NCBI GenBank assembly: GCA_903903985.1
Contig: CAIVAT010000034.1
Coordinates: 62,001-126,000 of the forward strand
Reading direction: 5' to 3'
From: an uncultured Bacteroidales bacterium
GTDB taxonomy: Bacteria; Bacteroidota; Bacteroidia; Bacteroidales; FEN-979
DNA length: 64,000 nucleotides
Of this stretch, positions 40,377 through 49,804 are shown one piece after another; the stretch's first letter is position 1, and each line of letters begins with the position of its first letter. The position numbers were made by a program, and so were the translations under genes. Below the pieces are notes generated by a model that saw nothing but the letters and a program-made list of their open reading frames with translations, did no database searches and had not been told where the DNA came from.

Positions 40377-41639
40377 TCAACTGATCACATTCACCTCCAT
40401 TTCCAGGGTGATCCCGAATTTCCGGTAAACAGAATCCATGATCTGGTTTGCAAGTCCGACGATTTGCAGGCCGGTGGCGTTGCCATAATTAACAAGCACC
40501 AGCGGCTGGTTGGGATGAACGCCGGCATCTCCCGTACGGTAACCTTTCCATCCGCACTGTTCGATGAGCCATGCTGCAGGGATTTTTGCATAAGCAGTTT
40601 TCACTGCCCCTTCACTGATGGTATGGGCTGCAGGGCGGGAAGCTTTTTCAGCCAGGTAATCATTGTCAGGTGCCAGGGGGTAAAAAGGTATGGCCGGAAA
40701 ACGATCCTGAAGTGAAATAAAATGTTCGTGGCAGATCAGCGGGTTTTTAAAAAAACTGCCGGCATTGCCAATTTCAGCCGGATCGGGCAGCTTCCGGCGC
40801 CGGATGTTGCAAACAGCTTCTCGCACATCGCTGATTGTTGGAACACTGACCCCAAGGTATTCCAACTCGGGCCGGATATCGCCGTAATCAAGTTTAAGCA
40901 AAGATAACCCTGTGACGCTTTCACTCTGCGACTCTGCGGCTCTGTCACCTTGTAACCCTGTTACCCTGTTACCTTGTAACCCTGTTACCCTGTTACCTTG
41001 TAACCCTGTTACCCTGTTACCTTGTAACCCTGTTACCCTGTTCCCTTGCAATTCCGATATCTTATCCAACCTGAACGTTACATTCAGAATGATGACTTTC
41101 CCCTTCAGATCTCTTTTAAAAATGCTGTCACGATAGCCAAACTGGCATTCTTCCGTAGTAAACCGTTTTTGTTTTCCCGAATTGATCTCCACCACCTGAA
41201 CCGATTCGATGACATCCTTCACCTCCACGCCATAAGCGCCGATATTCTGAATTGGCGCCGCACCAACGGTGCCGGGGATCAGGGACAGATTCTCCAGGCC
41301 CGCCCATCCGCGGCTTACACAATACTGAACAAATTCGTCCCAGGTTTCACCTGCTTCTGCCGTGACAAGTACCTGGTTTTCATTTTCCTCCCTGATGACA
41401 ATCCCCTTTGAATTGATCCTGATGACAATTCCTGAAAAATCTCCGGTAAAAATCACATTGCTGCCCCCGCCCAGGAAAAGGATGGGCATGTGGATCATGT
41501 GCCGGTAGTTGAGCAGCGTCAGAACCTCTGAATGGGTTTTTGCTTCAACGAAATAGCGTGCTTCCGCTTCCATTCCGAAGGTATGAAAAGGTTTCAGGGA
41601 AACTTTCTGGTCGAGATGCATGGTGTTGCAAAATACCAA
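40377..41639 (-). CDS. murB: UDP-N-acetylmuramate dehydrogenase with an internal low-complexity insertion
   Basis: FHTFGMEAEARYFVEA, LGGGSNVIFTGDF, IPGTVGAAPIQNIGAYGVEVKDVI, RRRKLPDPAEIGNAGSFFKNP, AAWLIEQCGWKGYRTGDAGVH. Confidence 0.93.
   Translation of the reverse strand: MVFCNTMHLDQKVSLKPFHTFGMEAEARYFVEAKTHSEVLTLLNYRHMIHMPILFLGGGSNVIFTGDFSGIVIRINSKGIVIREENENQVLVTAEAGETWDEFVQYCVSRGWAGLENLSLIPGTVGAAPIQNIGAYGVEVKDVIESVQVVEINSGKQKRFTTEECQFGYRDSIFKRDLKGKVIILNVTFRLDKISELQGNRVTGLQGNRVTGLQGNRVTGLQGNRVTGLQGDRAAESQSESVTGLSLLKLDYGDIRPELEYLGVSVPTISDVREAVCNIRRRKLPDPAEIGNAGSFFKNPLICHEHFISLQDRFPAIPFYPLAPDNDYLAEKASRPAAHTISEGAVKTAYAKIPAAWLIEQCGWKGYRTGDAGVHPNQPLVLVNYGNATGLQIVGLANQIMDSVYRKFGITLEMEVNVIS
40906..41049 (-). 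repeat. Period-8 tandem array inside murB (18 units of 8 nt; 24-nt higher-order unit encoding LQGNRVTG)
   Basis: aaccctgt gacgcttt cactctgc gactctgc ggctctgt caccttgt, then four 24-nt blocks [aaccctgt taccctgt (taccttgt)], the last ending tcccttgc (+ strand), with no phase break. Confidence 0.95.
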
Positions 41640-41676
41640 AATTAAACGAATTATCTGTTGATACGATGGAAAAAAG

Positions 41677-41684
41677 TACTTTTG
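41677..41684 (+). promoter_or_regulatory. TAnnTTTG promoter element upstream of GT4 gene
   Basis: tacttttg at 41677-41684, upstream TTG at 41658-41660. Confidence 0.35.
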
Positions 41685-41712
41685 TTAGTGCAAATCGTAA
41701 ATTCAAAATCCA

Positions 41713-42852
41713 TTGCCCTTCTCCATAGTCTCCGTCACCAACGACCTCACCACCGACCAGCGGGTTGACCGTACCTGCCGGACACTGGTAAAATCGGGCT
41801 ATGATGTATTGCTGGTTGGCCGTAGGCTCAGGGAAAGTAAAACCCTGGTTCAGCGCTCCTACAAGACACACCGGTTGAGGCTCCTTTTTGACAAGGGTCC
41901 GCTATTTTACGCTGAATATAACATCATGCTTTTTTTCTTTCTGCTGGTTCACAAATACGACCTGGTCGTTTCCAACGACCTGGACACACTCCCGGCAAAC
42001 TACCTTGCAAACCGGTTAAAGAATACTTTTTCAAAAATCAAAAATCAAAAAAGTCAACTTCATGATTGCCATGAATATTTCCGGGGTGTTCCGGAACTTA
42101 ACGGGAGAAAAGCCGTTACCTGGATCTGGAAATGGATCGAAGATCGCATTTTCCCGAAATTACGCCACGTGATAGCAGTAAATCAGTCGATAGCCGACTT
42201 ATACTCTGAAGAATATGGCAACAATATTGGAGTCATACGCAATGTGCCGTTTAAAAAACCGAAGAGCGATGGTATTGATAAGGCTTCTCTGAACATCCGG
42301 TGCGACCGGAAAGTTATCATTTACCAGGGAGCCCTGAATGTTGGCCGCGGGCTGGAAGAAGCCATCCTGGCGATGAACTATCTGAACACCGATGCCATGC
42401 TGGTCATTGCAGGCATCGGGGACATTTTTGAAACATTAAAAACGTTGACGTCGGCTCAGGGCCTCGGGGAAAAAGTACTGTTTCTTGGCCAGGTACCGTT
42501 CCAGGATCTGCATTCATATACGTTGATGGCCGATCTGGGGCTTTCCATCGAAAAGGATGTGAGCATCAACTACCATTATTGTTTGCCAAATAAATTTCTC
42601 GATTACATCCAGGCGAATGTCCCCGTGTTGGTTTCACCATTCCCGGAAATGAAGGCCATTGTTGATCACTATCAAATAGGGGAATTCATTGAAAGCCACG
42701 AACCGGAAAAGCTTGCTTTTCAATTGGACTCAATACTGAACAATCCCGGCCAACTGTTAGTTTACAAACAAAACCTGACGAAAGCGGCGGAGGAGCTTTG
42801 CTGGGAAGCAGAAGAGAGGAAGCTGGTGAAAATCGTGACACGTGACAAATGA
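41713..42852 (+). CDS. Glycosyltransferase family 4-like
   Basis: SIVSVTNDLTTDQRVDRTCRTLVKSGYDVLLVGR, DCHEYFRGVPEL, IYQGALNVGRGLEEAILAM, NYHYCLPNKFLDYIQANVPVLVS. Probable TTG start. Confidence 0.85.
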   Translation: MPFSIVSVTNDLTTDQRVDRTCRTLVKSGYDVLLVGRRLRESKTLVQRSYKTHRLRLLFDKGPLFYAEYNIMLFFFLLVHKYDLVVSNDLDTLPANYLANRLKNTFSKIKNQKSQLHDCHEYFRGVPELNGRKAVTWIWKWIEDRIFPKLRHVIAVNQSIADLYSEEYGNNIGVIRNVPFKKPKSDGIDKASLNIRCDRKVIIYQGALNVGRGLEEAILAMNYLNTDAMLVIAGIGDIFETLKTLTSAQGLGEKVLFLGQVPFQDLHSYTLMADLGLSIEKDVSINYHYCLPNKFLDYIQANVPVLVSPFPEMKAIVDHYQIGEFIESHEPEKLAFQLDSILNNPGQLLVYKQNLTKAAEELCWEAEERKLVKIVTRDK

Positions 42853-42877
42853 CGATTTAATATTTGAATTTTAAATT

Positions 42878-44008
42878 TTGAGTTCTCTAACCGTTCATAT
42901 CATCTCTTTCGACATCCCGTTTCCTGCCAATTACGGCGGGGTGATTGATATTTTCTACAAGATCAGGTTGTTGCATCGTGCCGGTGTTTCCGTCCACCTT
43001 CATTGTTTTGAGTACAACCGTGATCGTGCCGATGAATTGAAACAATTCTGCGCGTCTATCAATTATTATCCCCGAAACACAAGTTTATCTGCCAAATTCG
43101 GTATAAAACCATACATTGCTGCAAGCAGGATATCGCAGGCCCTGCTCGCCAACCTGCTGAAAGATGAACATCCCATCCTGTTCGAAGGGCTTCATACCTG
43201 CGCGATCCTTTCAGATCCAAAGCTGAAAGGCAGGTTCCTGATCTATCGCGAAAGCAACATTGAGCACCACTATTACTACCAGTTGTTCCGTGCTGAAAAG
43301 AGTCCCTGGAAGAAATTGTATTTCCTTGCCGAAAGTTTCAGGTTGGAAAATTTTCAGAAAATCCTTCATCATGCCTCCGTCATGCTTGCAGTGTCGCGCA
43401 ACGATACAAATTATTTATCCGGTGTCTTTCCCGGCAAAAAAGTGGTTTACCTTCCGAGTTTTCACCGGGATGATGTGGTAAATATTAACCCCGGGAAAGG
43501 AACCTATGCCCTTTACCAGGGTAAACTTTCCGTGCCTGAAAACAGTATTGCTGCTGAATTTCTGATCACCAGGATCTGGGAGGCCACTTATCCGGAACTG
43601 TTGATTGCAGGACTCGATCCGCCTCCATGGCTGATCAGGCTGGCTGCTTCACGGCCGAACATCCGGATTATCAGTAACCCGGGTGAGGAAGAAATGTTCC
43701 GGTTGATCCGGCAGGCACAGGTCAATATCCTGGTCACATTTCAACCGACGGGTCTGAAACTTAAACTCCTCAATGCACTTTTCAACGGACGCTTTTGCCT
43801 TGTAAACCCCGATATGGTAGCCGGAACATCCCTGGAAGAACTATGTGAAATTGCAGCCAGCCCTGGCGAATTTAAAGAAACCTTGCATCGCCTTTTCTCA
43901 TCGGAATTCACTCAAAACCAAATCAACCAAAGAGAAATTGTCCTTCAGAAGCATTATTCGAACCAAAATAATTGTAAATTGCTGGTGGAGATATTGACTT
44001 TGCATTGA
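42878..44008 (+). CDS. Glycosyltransferase (GT4-like)
   Basis: VHIISFDIPFPANYGGVIDIFYKIRLLHRAGVSVHLHCF; YRESNIEHHYY; YQGKLSVPEN. Probable TTG start. Confidence 0.75.
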   Translation: MSSLTVHIISFDIPFPANYGGVIDIFYKIRLLHRAGVSVHLHCFEYNRDRADELKQFCASINYYPRNTSLSAKFGIKPYIAASRISQALLANLLKDEHPILFEGLHTCAILSDPKLKGRFLIYRESNIEHHYYYQLFRAEKSPWKKLYFLAESFRLENFQKILHHASVMLAVSRNDTNYLSGVFPGKKVVYLPSFHRDDVVNINPGKGTYALYQGKLSVPENSIAAEFLITRIWEATYPELLIAGLDPPPWLIRLAASRPNIRIISNPGEEEMFRLIRQAQVNILVTFQPTGLKLKLLNALFNGRFCLVNPDMVAGTSLEELCEIAASPGEFKETLHRLFSSEFTQNQINQREIVLQKHYSNQNNCKLLVEILTLH

Positions 44009-44045
44009 TGTTTAACCTACCTTTATAAGTTCTAAGTAAACCATT

Positions 44046-44921
44046 ATGAAAAAAATCCTTGTACCAGTCGATTTTTCAAGCCATACCGATATTACCTGCA
44101 GGTACGCCATTGAATTTATCAAGGTGTTTGGCGGTGAGATCAAGCTTTTTCATACCTACTTCGACCAGATCATCATTGCCGACACCAGTTTCCCGGATAC
44201 ACTCGACATGAGTACTATTTATAATGAGGAGTTGATGAAAGAGATTTTCCGGCAGGCGGAAAATAACATGATTGAACTGGAAGAAAAGGTGAATAACCTG
44301 ATTAAAAAAGAAAACCTCGCGAATATCACCATTTCATCAACCGTAACAGGCGGGGAACTGGAACACGAACTCAAAGGTATTTGCTCAGATTTCCACCCGG
44401 ATATTGTGGTCATGGGAACCACCGGAAGAGGTAAAAACGTCAACATTTGGGGAAAGGTGTCCAGTTTCATCATCGATCATGCAAAAGTGCCGGTAATTAC
44501 AGTTCCGGAAATAAAAAATTTCCATGGTTTTAAAACCATCATGTTTGCAGCCGATCTTTCCGAAGGGAATGCTTCCACCATTTCGGGATTGATCGATCTG
44601 TTTTCAATTTTCTCAGCCAGGATCCATGTTGTCCACTTCCTTACCAAGACAAAGCAAAGTGATGCTTACACACGGATGAAAGCCCTTCAGATGAAGTTTG
44701 GGAAAGAGGAAAAAACCAGCCAGGTGTCTTTTGAAGTCATTGAAGTGTCGGAAGATAACCAATCGGCCGTCGACCACTTTGCGACCGCAAATAAAATTGA
44801 AATGATCGCCTTTCAGCCGCACAAACACAGCCTGCTTTACATGTTCTTTACTAAAAATATCACTAAAAAGAACCTGTTTGCAACCAATATTCCTTTGCTT
44901 TCTGTCCCCGCAACAGTATAA
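44046..44921 (+). CDS. Universal stress protein (tandem UspA domains)
   Basis: MKKILVPVDFSSHTDITCRYAIEFIKVFGGEIKLFHTYF; PDIVVMGTTGRG; second domain TIMFAADLSEGNASTISG. Confidence 0.9.
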   Translation: MKKILVPVDFSSHTDITCRYAIEFIKVFGGEIKLFHTYFDQIIIADTSFPDTLDMSTIYNEELMKEIFRQAENNMIELEEKVNNLIKKENLANITISSTVTGGELEHELKGICSDFHPDIVVMGTTGRGKNVNIWGKVSSFIIDHAKVPVITVPEIKNFHGFKTIMFAADLSEGNASTISGLIDLFSIFSARIHVVHFLTKTKQSDAYTRMKALQMKFGKEEKTSQVSFEVIEVSEDNQSAVDHFATANKIEMIAFQPHKHSLLYMFFTKNITKKNLFATNIPLLSVPATV

Positions 44922-44924
44922 CGG

Positions 44925-46421
44925 TCACCTGACCTTCACCAGTTTGTAATTCTCATACCTGTAGATCACCCAACTGCGGTTTTCAAATCCATTCTCCCTG
45001 GTTTGATTGAAATCGTATGTCGTCAGCAATGACTGAACCTTCGACTCACCAATGCAGCGTGCGATATCGACACCAAATGCATTTAAGGCAGAAAGGAAAT
45101 AGTAAGCCTGATCGAATCCCTCAAATGCAAGGAGTTCCGGGTCTGTTTTATAAACATCCTGGTACTGGCGTACAAATTGTTTCACGGCAGGATTATCGTA
45201 ATCAATAAAGGAACTCGTCATCATATGGGTTTTCAGGGCAACCAGGTACTCATTCTCCAGTCCTTCCATTGTCGACCAGCCTGGCAGACCAATGAGTGTG
45301 AGATTATATTCATTGCGTAACTTATACATACTTTTCAGCAAATCGAGCACATATGCCTGGTTGTCGGAAAAAGCGACCACCCAATTCGGTTCATCCTTCG
45401 AATAGCGGATAATGGCAGCTTCCTGACCTTCCACAACCTGAACCTTTATGTTTCGTTCCAGGCATTCCTTTTTCAGCTGATCCGGGGCAAGGTTATCATG
45501 ATACTGACCATTCCTGATGATCAACACCTGTCCGCCATTAAACGATTGGGCCAGGGTTGCAGCCAATTGCTTAATCTGGTTCTGCTTCGAAGGCTGCACT
45601 TTAAAAACATAAGGATTGCCGGTAACCAGTTCGTTGCGTTCAGATATGGGGTTGATCAGGTTGATTTTATATTTTTTAGCAAATGAGGCAACCATTTGAA
45701 AATTTGGATGGTAGAGTAAACCGAAAATCAGGTCCATCGATTTCAACTCCGGATTCTCCAGCAATAACCTTGTTCTGGCGGTGTCCTTATCCGCATCATA
45801 AACATGAAGTTTAATCTTCAATCCCTGTTTTCCAAGGGAGTCGACGGCCATCCTGAAACCTTCATAATAGGGAAGAAACTGGAAAGATTTTGAGGTTTCA
45901 AAGATACCGGGTTCCGGGTTGGCAGCATCGATCTGATCAACCCCATCCAGGAAAAGCGGGAGCATCAGCGCCACATTGTATACGGATTTCTTTGTGCTGC
46001 CGTCCTGGCCACAAGGCAATGGTGCAACGACCACCGAGTCAATCTTTGCAGGAGTTTCCTTTGTTTCCATGCCGGTTTCTTTCCCTGCATTCCCATGGTC
46101 TTTTTTAACACCGGCCTTGGGGATGGCCACACTTTTTTGTCCGGGAACAGGAATTCTAAGTTTCTGATCGGCCCTGATCCCCTCTTTTACCCCTGGATTC
46201 TCCCGGATGATCTCATTTACATCCACGCCATAGGCCTTTGAGATCATGTACAGGGTTTGCCCCCTTTTGATGGTATGGATGTAATAATCTTTTCCGTCAT
46301 ATTTCTCCATGACCGATGAGTGCATCTGCTTCAACTGTTCCTGGGTATTCTGGGCAGCTAATTTTCGCCCAGGAAGATGACTGAAAAACACAATTAAACT
46401 TAAAACCAAAAAATATCTCAT
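44925..46421 (-). CDS. LysM domain fused to type 1 periplasmic-binding-like domain (LpoA-like fold)
   Basis: YYIHTIKRGQTLYMISKAYGVDVNEIIRENPGVKEGIRADQKLRIP (LysM) then VYNVALMLPLFLDG...YYEGFRMAVDSL...DLIFGLLYHPNFQMVASFAKKYKINLINPIS. Confidence 0.85.
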   Translation of the reverse strand: MRYFLVLSLIVFFSHLPGRKLAAQNTQEQLKQMHSSVMEKYDGKDYYIHTIKRGQTLYMISKAYGVDVNEIIRENPGVKEGIRADQKLRIPVPGQKSVAIPKAGVKKDHGNAGKETGMETKETPAKIDSVVVAPLPCGQDGSTKKSVYNVALMLPLFLDGVDQIDAANPEPGIFETSKSFQFLPYYEGFRMAVDSLGKQGLKIKLHVYDADKDTARTRLLLENPELKSMDLIFGLLYHPNFQMVASFAKKYKINLINPISERNELVTGNPYVFKVQPSKQNQIKQLAATLAQSFNGGQVLIIRNGQYHDNLAPDQLKKECLERNIKVQVVEGQEAAIIRYSKDEPNWVVAFSDNQAYVLDLLKSMYKLRNEYNLTLIGLPGWSTMEGLENEYLVALKTHMMTSSFIDYDNPAVKQFVRQYQDVYKTDPELLAFEGFDQAYYFLSALNAFGVDIARCIGESKVQSLLTTYDFNQTRENGFENRSWVIYRYENYKLVKVR

Positions 46422-46444
46422 AAATTCACATTTTCGCTGTTTCC

Positions 46445-47974
46445 TCACTCCCACTCAATGGTCGCCGGGGGCTTTGAACTGATGTCATACACCACCCTGT
46501 TTACTCCCTTGACCCTGTTGATGATGTCGTTGCTCACTTTTGCAAGGAAATCATAAGGCAGATGCGCCCAGTCGGCAGTCATGCCATCGGTAGAGGTTAC
46601 GGCACGCAGGGCCACAACATTTTCGTATGTGCGTTCATCTCCCATCACGCCCACCGACTGCACCGGTAAAAGCACCGCAAAAGCTTGCCATACTGTATGA
46701 TATAGATTAAAGGCACGCAACCCGGAGATAAAAACATCATCAACTTCCTGTAAAAGGCGCACTTTTTCACGGTCGATGTCGCCCAGGATGCGAACGGCCA
46801 GCCCGGGTCCGGGGAAGGGATGGCGGTTGACGAATTCGGCATCGAGCCCGATGGTATGCCCTACCTTTCTCACTTCATCCTTGAACAAGGTATTGAGGGG
46901 TTCAACGATTTTCAGTTTCATGAAATCGGGCAGTCCTCCAACATTATGGTGCGATTTGATGGTGGCTGAAGGTCCCTTGACTGAATGCGATTCAATGACA
47001 TCCGGGTAGATTGTTCCCTGTGCCAGCCATTTGATCTCCTGAATTTTATGCGCTTCAGCATCAAACACCTCTATGAAGGTCTTTCCGATGATCTTGCGTT
47101 TCAGTTCGGGATCAACCACATCTTTTAAGGCGTTGATAAAGAGATCGCGTGCATCCACCCCGGTCACATTCAAATCGAGGGTTTTGTAACGCTCCATTAC
47201 CTTGCTGAACTCATTCTTCCGCAGTAAACCGTTATCCACGAAAATGCAAAAGAGATTTTTTCCAATGGCCCTGTTCAGCAGCATGGCCGCAACGGAGGAA
47301 TCCACACCACCCGACAGGCCTAGCACAACCCGTTCGTTGCCCAGTTTTTCTTTCAGGGATGCCACGGTGCTCTCCACAAACAATTCCGGAGTCCATGATT
47401 GCTGGCATTTGCAGATATTGACTACAAAATTTTTCAGCAATTGCAAGCCTTCTGTGGTATGGTATACTTCGGGATGAAACTGGATTCCATAAGTCTCTTC
47501 GCCGGCAACCCGGTAACCGGCATACAATACCTGGGAGGTACTGGCAATTATCCTGAAATCATCCGGTGCGCTCAGGATGGTATCCGCGTGCGACATCCAC
47601 ACCTGGGTTCCCTGCGACAAGCCCCGAAGCAAATCACTGGTTTCATCCATTGACGTTAGGTTTGCACGGCCATATTCACGGATTTCCGAAAGGGAAACAA
47701 CGCCGCCCGAGGAATGAGCAAGGTACTGGGCCCCATAACAAATGCCCAGAAGCGGCAGGTTGCCCCTGAGGTGCGTGAGATCCGGGAATGGGGCATTGCT
47801 GTCGCGCACTGAAAAAGGGCTTCCTGAAAGAATTACCCCCTTGATATGATCGCCCGGATCGGGAAATTTATTGAAAGGATGTATTTCACAAAACACATTC
47901 AGTTCACGCACTCGCCGTGCAATAAGCTGGGTGTATTGTGATCCGAAATCAAGGATCAAAATGGTTTCTTGCAT
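46445..47974 (-). CDS. guaA: GMP synthase (glutamine-hydrolysing)
   Basis: [65 protein letters not shown]-terminus. Confidence 0.97.
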   Translation of the reverse strand: MQETILILDFGSQYTQLIARRVRELNVFCEIHPFNKFPDPGDHIKGVILSGSPFSVRDSNAPFPDLTHLRGNLPLLGICYGAQYLAHSSGGVVSLSEIREYGRANLTSMDETSDLLRGLSQGTQVWMSHADTILSAPDDFRIIASTSQVLYAGYRVAGEETYGIQFHPEVYHTTEGLQLLKNFVVNICKCQQSWTPELFVESTVASLKEKLGNERVVLGLSGGVDSSVAAMLLNRAIGKNLFCIFVDNGLLRKNEFSKVMERYKTLDLNVTGVDARDLFINALKDVVDPELKRKIIGKTFIEVFDAEAHKIQEIKWLAQGTIYPDVIESHSVKGPSATIKSHHNVGGLPDFMKLKIVEPLNTLFKDEVRKVGHTIGLDAEFVNRHPFPGPGLAVRILGDIDREKVRLLQEVDDVFISGLRAFNLYHTVWQAFAVLLPVQSVGVMGDERTYENVVALRAVTSTDGMTADWAHLPYDFLAKVSNDIINRVKGVNRVVYDISSKPPATIEWE

Positions 47975-48073
47975 GCTACAAATATATCAAAATGCAAAAT
48001 GCAAAATCAGGCTGTTAAACAAATTCGGGAAAAGATCAGCTCAGCGTTTCCTTTTGCACATTGCATTTTACAC

Positions 48074-49801
48074 TTATCGGATGAGCACGGCCTCGTAGCG
48101 TGATGAATTTCCCACAGCATCGGTCACCGTAAGCAGGAAATTGTTTTTCCCGGGTTTCATCATCTCATCAAAGGCATACGTCAGGAGCCTGTTTTTCTCA
48201 TCATAATCCATCAGGATCCATTTTCCGTTGAGCGTTCCACGGTAGGTTTTGATCCCGGCAAGGTTATCGGAAATTTTCACCAGAATCGAAGATTGTTTCC
48301 TGACTTTTTTATTCGGAAAAATATTGATTACCCTGATCACCGGTGGTTCTGTGTCGACGGTCACCGTGAAATTCCCGAATTCGCGGACCTTTGTGGTGAT
48401 CCATCCATTCTCGAATGTGCCTCCCTTGCTGGAGAATTTGTTTCCCGGAGATACTTCCACAATCACCGCCTTTGACTCCATGTTCTTCGGAAGGTTATCT
48501 GTTTTGATCGACAGGGTACACCAGGTGTGAAGAGGCATGTATTGATTTTGAAGATGGTACACGCCGGAATACGAGCCATGCACCGGTGGGGTAAGGGAAT
48601 ATTCGAAAGGAAAATCATCATACACAGCCTCTGCGGGAACATCAAACCTGATGCCGGGCCGGTTAAAATGATTATCCGATTTATAGGTAAACAATTGACA
48701 ACCTTCATGGTCAGGATGCAAATTGTTCTCTGCATTCCCCGGGGGATGGCTCTTCACATAAAAAACAAGTGTGGCAGGATTCCCAAAGGCATCTTTCACC
48801 ATATATTGGATTTTATGCACCTTTGAATCCACGAAACTGACAACTCCCCTGTTTTTGACATTGGAATAAACACTCAGCCTGTTGTTTGGAGCAACATACG
48901 AACGCTGTATCTTGCGTTTGTTCTGAACAAATGCCGGGTAATCCATCAGGCTGTTTACATATCTTGTTTCGGCAAAGGCAAACCGTTCAATGTTCTGTGA
49001 AAACACCTTCACCCCATCAACCGTCAGGTCAATGGCATGCACTCCTGTTTTCAGTCCGCCCTCCGCATTATCAGAGGTTTCAATACCAAAGATGATGCTC
49101 CCGGAAACCTTCAGGGTATCGGCCATCATCAACCTGAAGCTGCCACCGGAACCTGTTACCGGGATCAGCACGGCTTTATCGGATAAGTTCACTGTCGAAT
49201 TGCCACCCATTGGATAAACTTTAACCCATGTGATCCTGGGTGGAATCCCATCGGTTTTCATGAACCCAAAATCAAGCGGGTCGATGATCTCCTGGGTTTT
49301 AGCATCGCGGATTTCAAAATGAACATGTGGCCCTCCGGAGGCGCCTGAATTTCCTGAATAGGCGATGATATCTCCTTTTTTAACCTTCAGCGTCTTCTCC
49401 GGAACCTCAATATCAATGGAGAACGACTCCTTTTTCATTTGTTGTGCCCTTGCCCAGGAAGCAATTGCGCCGGCATAATTCCGAAGATGCCCGTATAAGG
49501 AGGTATATCCATTGGGATGTGTGATGTACAAGGCCTTGCCAAATCCGCCGGGTGAAATGTTCACACGTGATACATAGCCATCGGCAATGGCATATACCGG
49601 TTTTCCCTGGACCCCTTCGGTTCGGATATCAATTCCCGAATGAAAGTGATTCCTCCGGATCTCACCAAAGGAACCAGCCAGCGAAACCGGGAAACTGACC
49701 GGAGAACGAAAGTAGGTTTTCGGATACTGCGTTTGCCCTGTTGTCAATTGACCGGATGCAAACAATAGTAAAAAAATAATCGCCAGCCGGGAATCCCTCA
49801 T
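48074..49801 (-). CDS. M23 family metallopeptidase
   Basis: HSGIDIRTEGVQGKPVYAIADGYVSRV, ITHPNGYTSLYGHL, GASGGPHVHFEIRD. Confidence 0.92.
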   Translation of the reverse strand: MRDSRLAIIFLLLFASGQLTTGQTQYPKTYFRSPVSFPVSLAGSFGEIRRNHFHSGIDIRTEGVQGKPVYAIADGYVSRVNISPGGFGKALYITHPNGYTSLYGHLRNYAGAIASWARAQQMKKESFSIDIEVPEKTLKVKKGDIIAYSGNSGASGGPHVHFEIRDAKTQEIIDPLDFGFMKTDGIPPRITWVKVYPMGGNSTVNLSDKAVLIPVTGSGGSFRLMMADTLKVSGSIIFGIETSDNAEGGLKTGVHAIDLTVDGVKVFSQNIERFAFAETRYVNSLMDYPAFVQNKRKIQRSYVAPNNRLSVYSNVKNRGVVSFVDSKVHKIQYMVKDAFGNPATLVFYVKSHPPGNAENNLHPDHEGCQLFTYKSDNHFNRPGIRFDVPAEAVYDDFPFEYSLTPPVHGSYSGVYHLQNQYMPLHTWCTLSIKTDNLPKNMESKAVIVEVSPGNKFSSKGGTFENGWITTKVREFGNFTVTVDTEPPVIRVINIFPNKKVRKQSSILVKISDNLAGIKTYRGTLNGKWILMDYDEKNRLLTYAFDEMMKPGKNNFLLTVTDAVGNSSRYEAVLIR

Positions 49802-49804
49802 GAG

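Noticed and set aside
40906-41049. Possible CRISPR-like repeat array
   Set aside because: Units are 8 nt with no spacers, the array lies inside an open murB frame, and no cas genes are nearby.
40912-41136. Plus-strand ORF rich in PCNPVTLL repeats
   Set aside because: Antisense translation of the murB period-8 array.
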